This document shows positions 4,546 to 5,184 of a stretch of 5,184 bases of DNA, piece by piece. The notes beneath the pieces were generated by a model. It had not been told where the DNA came from. It saw only the letters and a program-made list of their open reading frames with translations, and ran no database searches. This DNA is from Syntrophomonadaceae bacterium (GTDB lineage: Bacteria; Bacillota; Dethiobacteria; DTU022). The stretch spans positions 1 to 5,184 of the forward strand of contig SLHT01000282.1 of the NCBI GenBank assembly GCA_007136055.1. Reading direction: 5' to 3'. Numbering within the stretch: the stretch's first letter is position 1; each line of letters starts with the position of its first letter. The position numbers and the translations under genes were made by a program.

Positions 4546-4571
4546 TTAAAAGCAGCATCCGGGTTTCGATT

Positions 4572-4828
4572 GATGAAAACAGGCGTTACTTTTTACCCCT
4601 GTCCCGTTCAAGTTATCGTTTTGAAGACTAATACAAGAAGCGTGCAGCGGTAGAAAGAGTTAACAGCAGGCTTGATGTTTCCTTTGGTTTAGAGCAGCAT
4701 TTTATCCGGGGCCTAAAAAAATGCGGTTTCGCTGCTCTTTTGCCATTTCTGTGATGCTGGCCATGGCCATAGACAAGGTTAAAGAAAAAAGGCCGAATTT
4801 ATTGCGCAGCCTGGTTCAGACTGCTTGA
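4572..4828 (+). pseudogene. DDE transposase C-terminus (IS1182/IS5-like), nonsense and frameshift
   Basis: From about 4572 the frame reads DENRRYFLPLSRSSYRFED, TAA (4629-4631), then YKKRAAVERVNSRLDVSFGL, EQHFIRGLKK. At an A-run (about 4715-4721) one base is missing and the frame moves, giving MRFRCSFAISVMLAMAIDKV, KEKRPNLLRSLVQTA and TGA 4826-4828. The segment Y..R.AVER.NSRL....G....RGL.KM..R contains the catalytic glutamate region (ERVNSRL) of DDE transposases of the IS1182/IS5-like group. The N-terminal catalytic aspartates are absent. The stop and the homopolymer frameshift each kill it. Exact IS family is uncertain. Confidence 0.75.
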
Positions 4829-5046
4829 AAAATAAATATTGCCCTTTTCTTTGAAGGGTGGGGTGGTATGCCTAAAAGTCAGCAATATAGCCGATTAATC
4901 TAACATAAGACCGTATCAGTGACATGATTGTTTGTGATTTTTACCGCTACCATCGTTTTTAAATGGATAGCTTGCTTTTTGTTATAGACCTGTTTATGAT
5001 TATTAAAAAGTCCATTATATCGGGGCAGGTCAGTTGAGGAGAGTCT
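4829..5046. other. Intergenic region with possible transposon end and DUF4126 leader
   Basis: No gene is visible. Just after the transposase remnant, ATATTGC (4836-4842) and GCAATAT (4882-4888) are inverted repeats enclosing a small CCCTT/AAGGG hairpin (4842-4858). These could belong to the 3' end of the insertion element or be a terminator-like structure, though no T-run follows. The right part holds the likely promoter and ribosome binding site of the DUF4126 gene. Confidence 0.45.
4972..5000 (+). promoter_or_regulatory. Candidate promoter of the DUF4126 gene
   Basis: TTGCTT (4972-4977), a 17-bp spacer and TATGAT (4995-5000, five of six consensus bases) lie 46 bp upstream of the start codon. 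The -35 matches only TTG strongly, so this is a candidate. Confidence 0.45.
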
Positions 5047-5184
5047 ATGGAACTTTTACTGAGCATATTGATTGGAATTAGTTTAAGTGCAACAACTGGA
5101 TTCCGTCTTTTCATTCCACTAATGGTCCTCAGCGGGTGCTCACTGGTTGGTTGGGTAGAATTATCCCCTAATTTTGCTTGGATA
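5047..5184 (+). CDS. DUF4126-type membrane protein, N-terminal part (3' end outside window)
   Basis: ATG 5047 follows AGGAG (5037-5041) at 5 bp and the frame is open to the right edge (46 codons). It begins MELLLSILIGISLSATTGFR then LFIPLMVLSGCSLVGWVELS. The pattern LSILIGI.LSA..GFR.F.PL.VLS matches the start of DUF4126 proteins, small multi-pass membrane proteins of unknown function. Two hydrophobic stretches are visible (about residues 2-17 and 20-37). It has its own candidate promoter and is separated from the debris upstream, so it is probably an independent conserved gene. Family call is moderately sure from the N-terminus alone; function unknown. Confidence 0.7.
   Translation, partial: MELLLSILIGISLSATTGFRLFIPLMVLSGCSLVGWVELSPNFAWI

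Overview
The window looks like a piece of chromosome from an anaerobic, Gram-positive Firmicute, probably a Peptococcaceae/Pelotomaculum-Desulfotomaculum type. The basis is strong purine-rich ribosome binding sites (AAGGAG, GGGGGAG, AGGAGG, AGGAG), mixed AT/GC composition and a GACGGTT hairpin repeat that I associate with such genomes. This assignment is inference. Only four genes look intact as far as they can be seen: the C-terminal part of an APC-family amino acid permease (3-476, cut by the left edge), a vapBC toxin-antitoxin pair (2573-3216), a fold-type-I PLP aminotransferase (3261-4403) and the start of a DUF4126 membrane protein (5047-5184, cut by the right edge).

Nearly everything between them is gene debris, which single-frame ORF calling misses. 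Left to right it holds: the 3' end of a vapC (about 486-614); an AbrB-like antitoxin missing its N-terminus and carrying a nonsense codon and a frameshift (680-918); a relE toxin with an internal deletion, split by a roughly 100-bp insertion made of 23-bp tandem repeats flanked by TATGATT (925-1200); a pRiA4b ORF-3-like gene with an in-frame stop and a lost 3' end (1425-about 1748); a convergent lipoprotein gene with an InlB-type repeat, a stop five codons after its lipobox cysteine and a lost 3' end (about 1750-2180, minus); a higA antitoxin helix-turn-helix fragment (about 4408-4545); and the C-terminus of an IS1182/IS5-like DDE transposase (about 4572-4828).

The stretch is therefore a toxin-antitoxin graveyard with one surviving module. 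At least four TA systems are represented (two VapC, one AbrB/RelE, one HigA) within about 4 kb, mixed with transposon ends. A small hairpin repeat with core GACGGTT occurs at about 656-671, 2437-2463 and 3151-3195. The last copy is a 21-bp tandem pair inside the 3' end of the intact vapC, where it encodes a TQRDGSS-TQSDGSS tail. No novel multi-gene system is evident. The most notable items are the repeat-encoded toxin tail, the insertion in relE, and the repeat and transposon-like elements at or near pseudogene boundaries.

The vapB and vapC genes overlap by ATGA and are driven by a plausible extended -10 promoter. The aminotransferase starts 44 bp after vapC on the same strand with no obvious promoter of its own, so it may be read through from vapBC or from a promoter I could not see.
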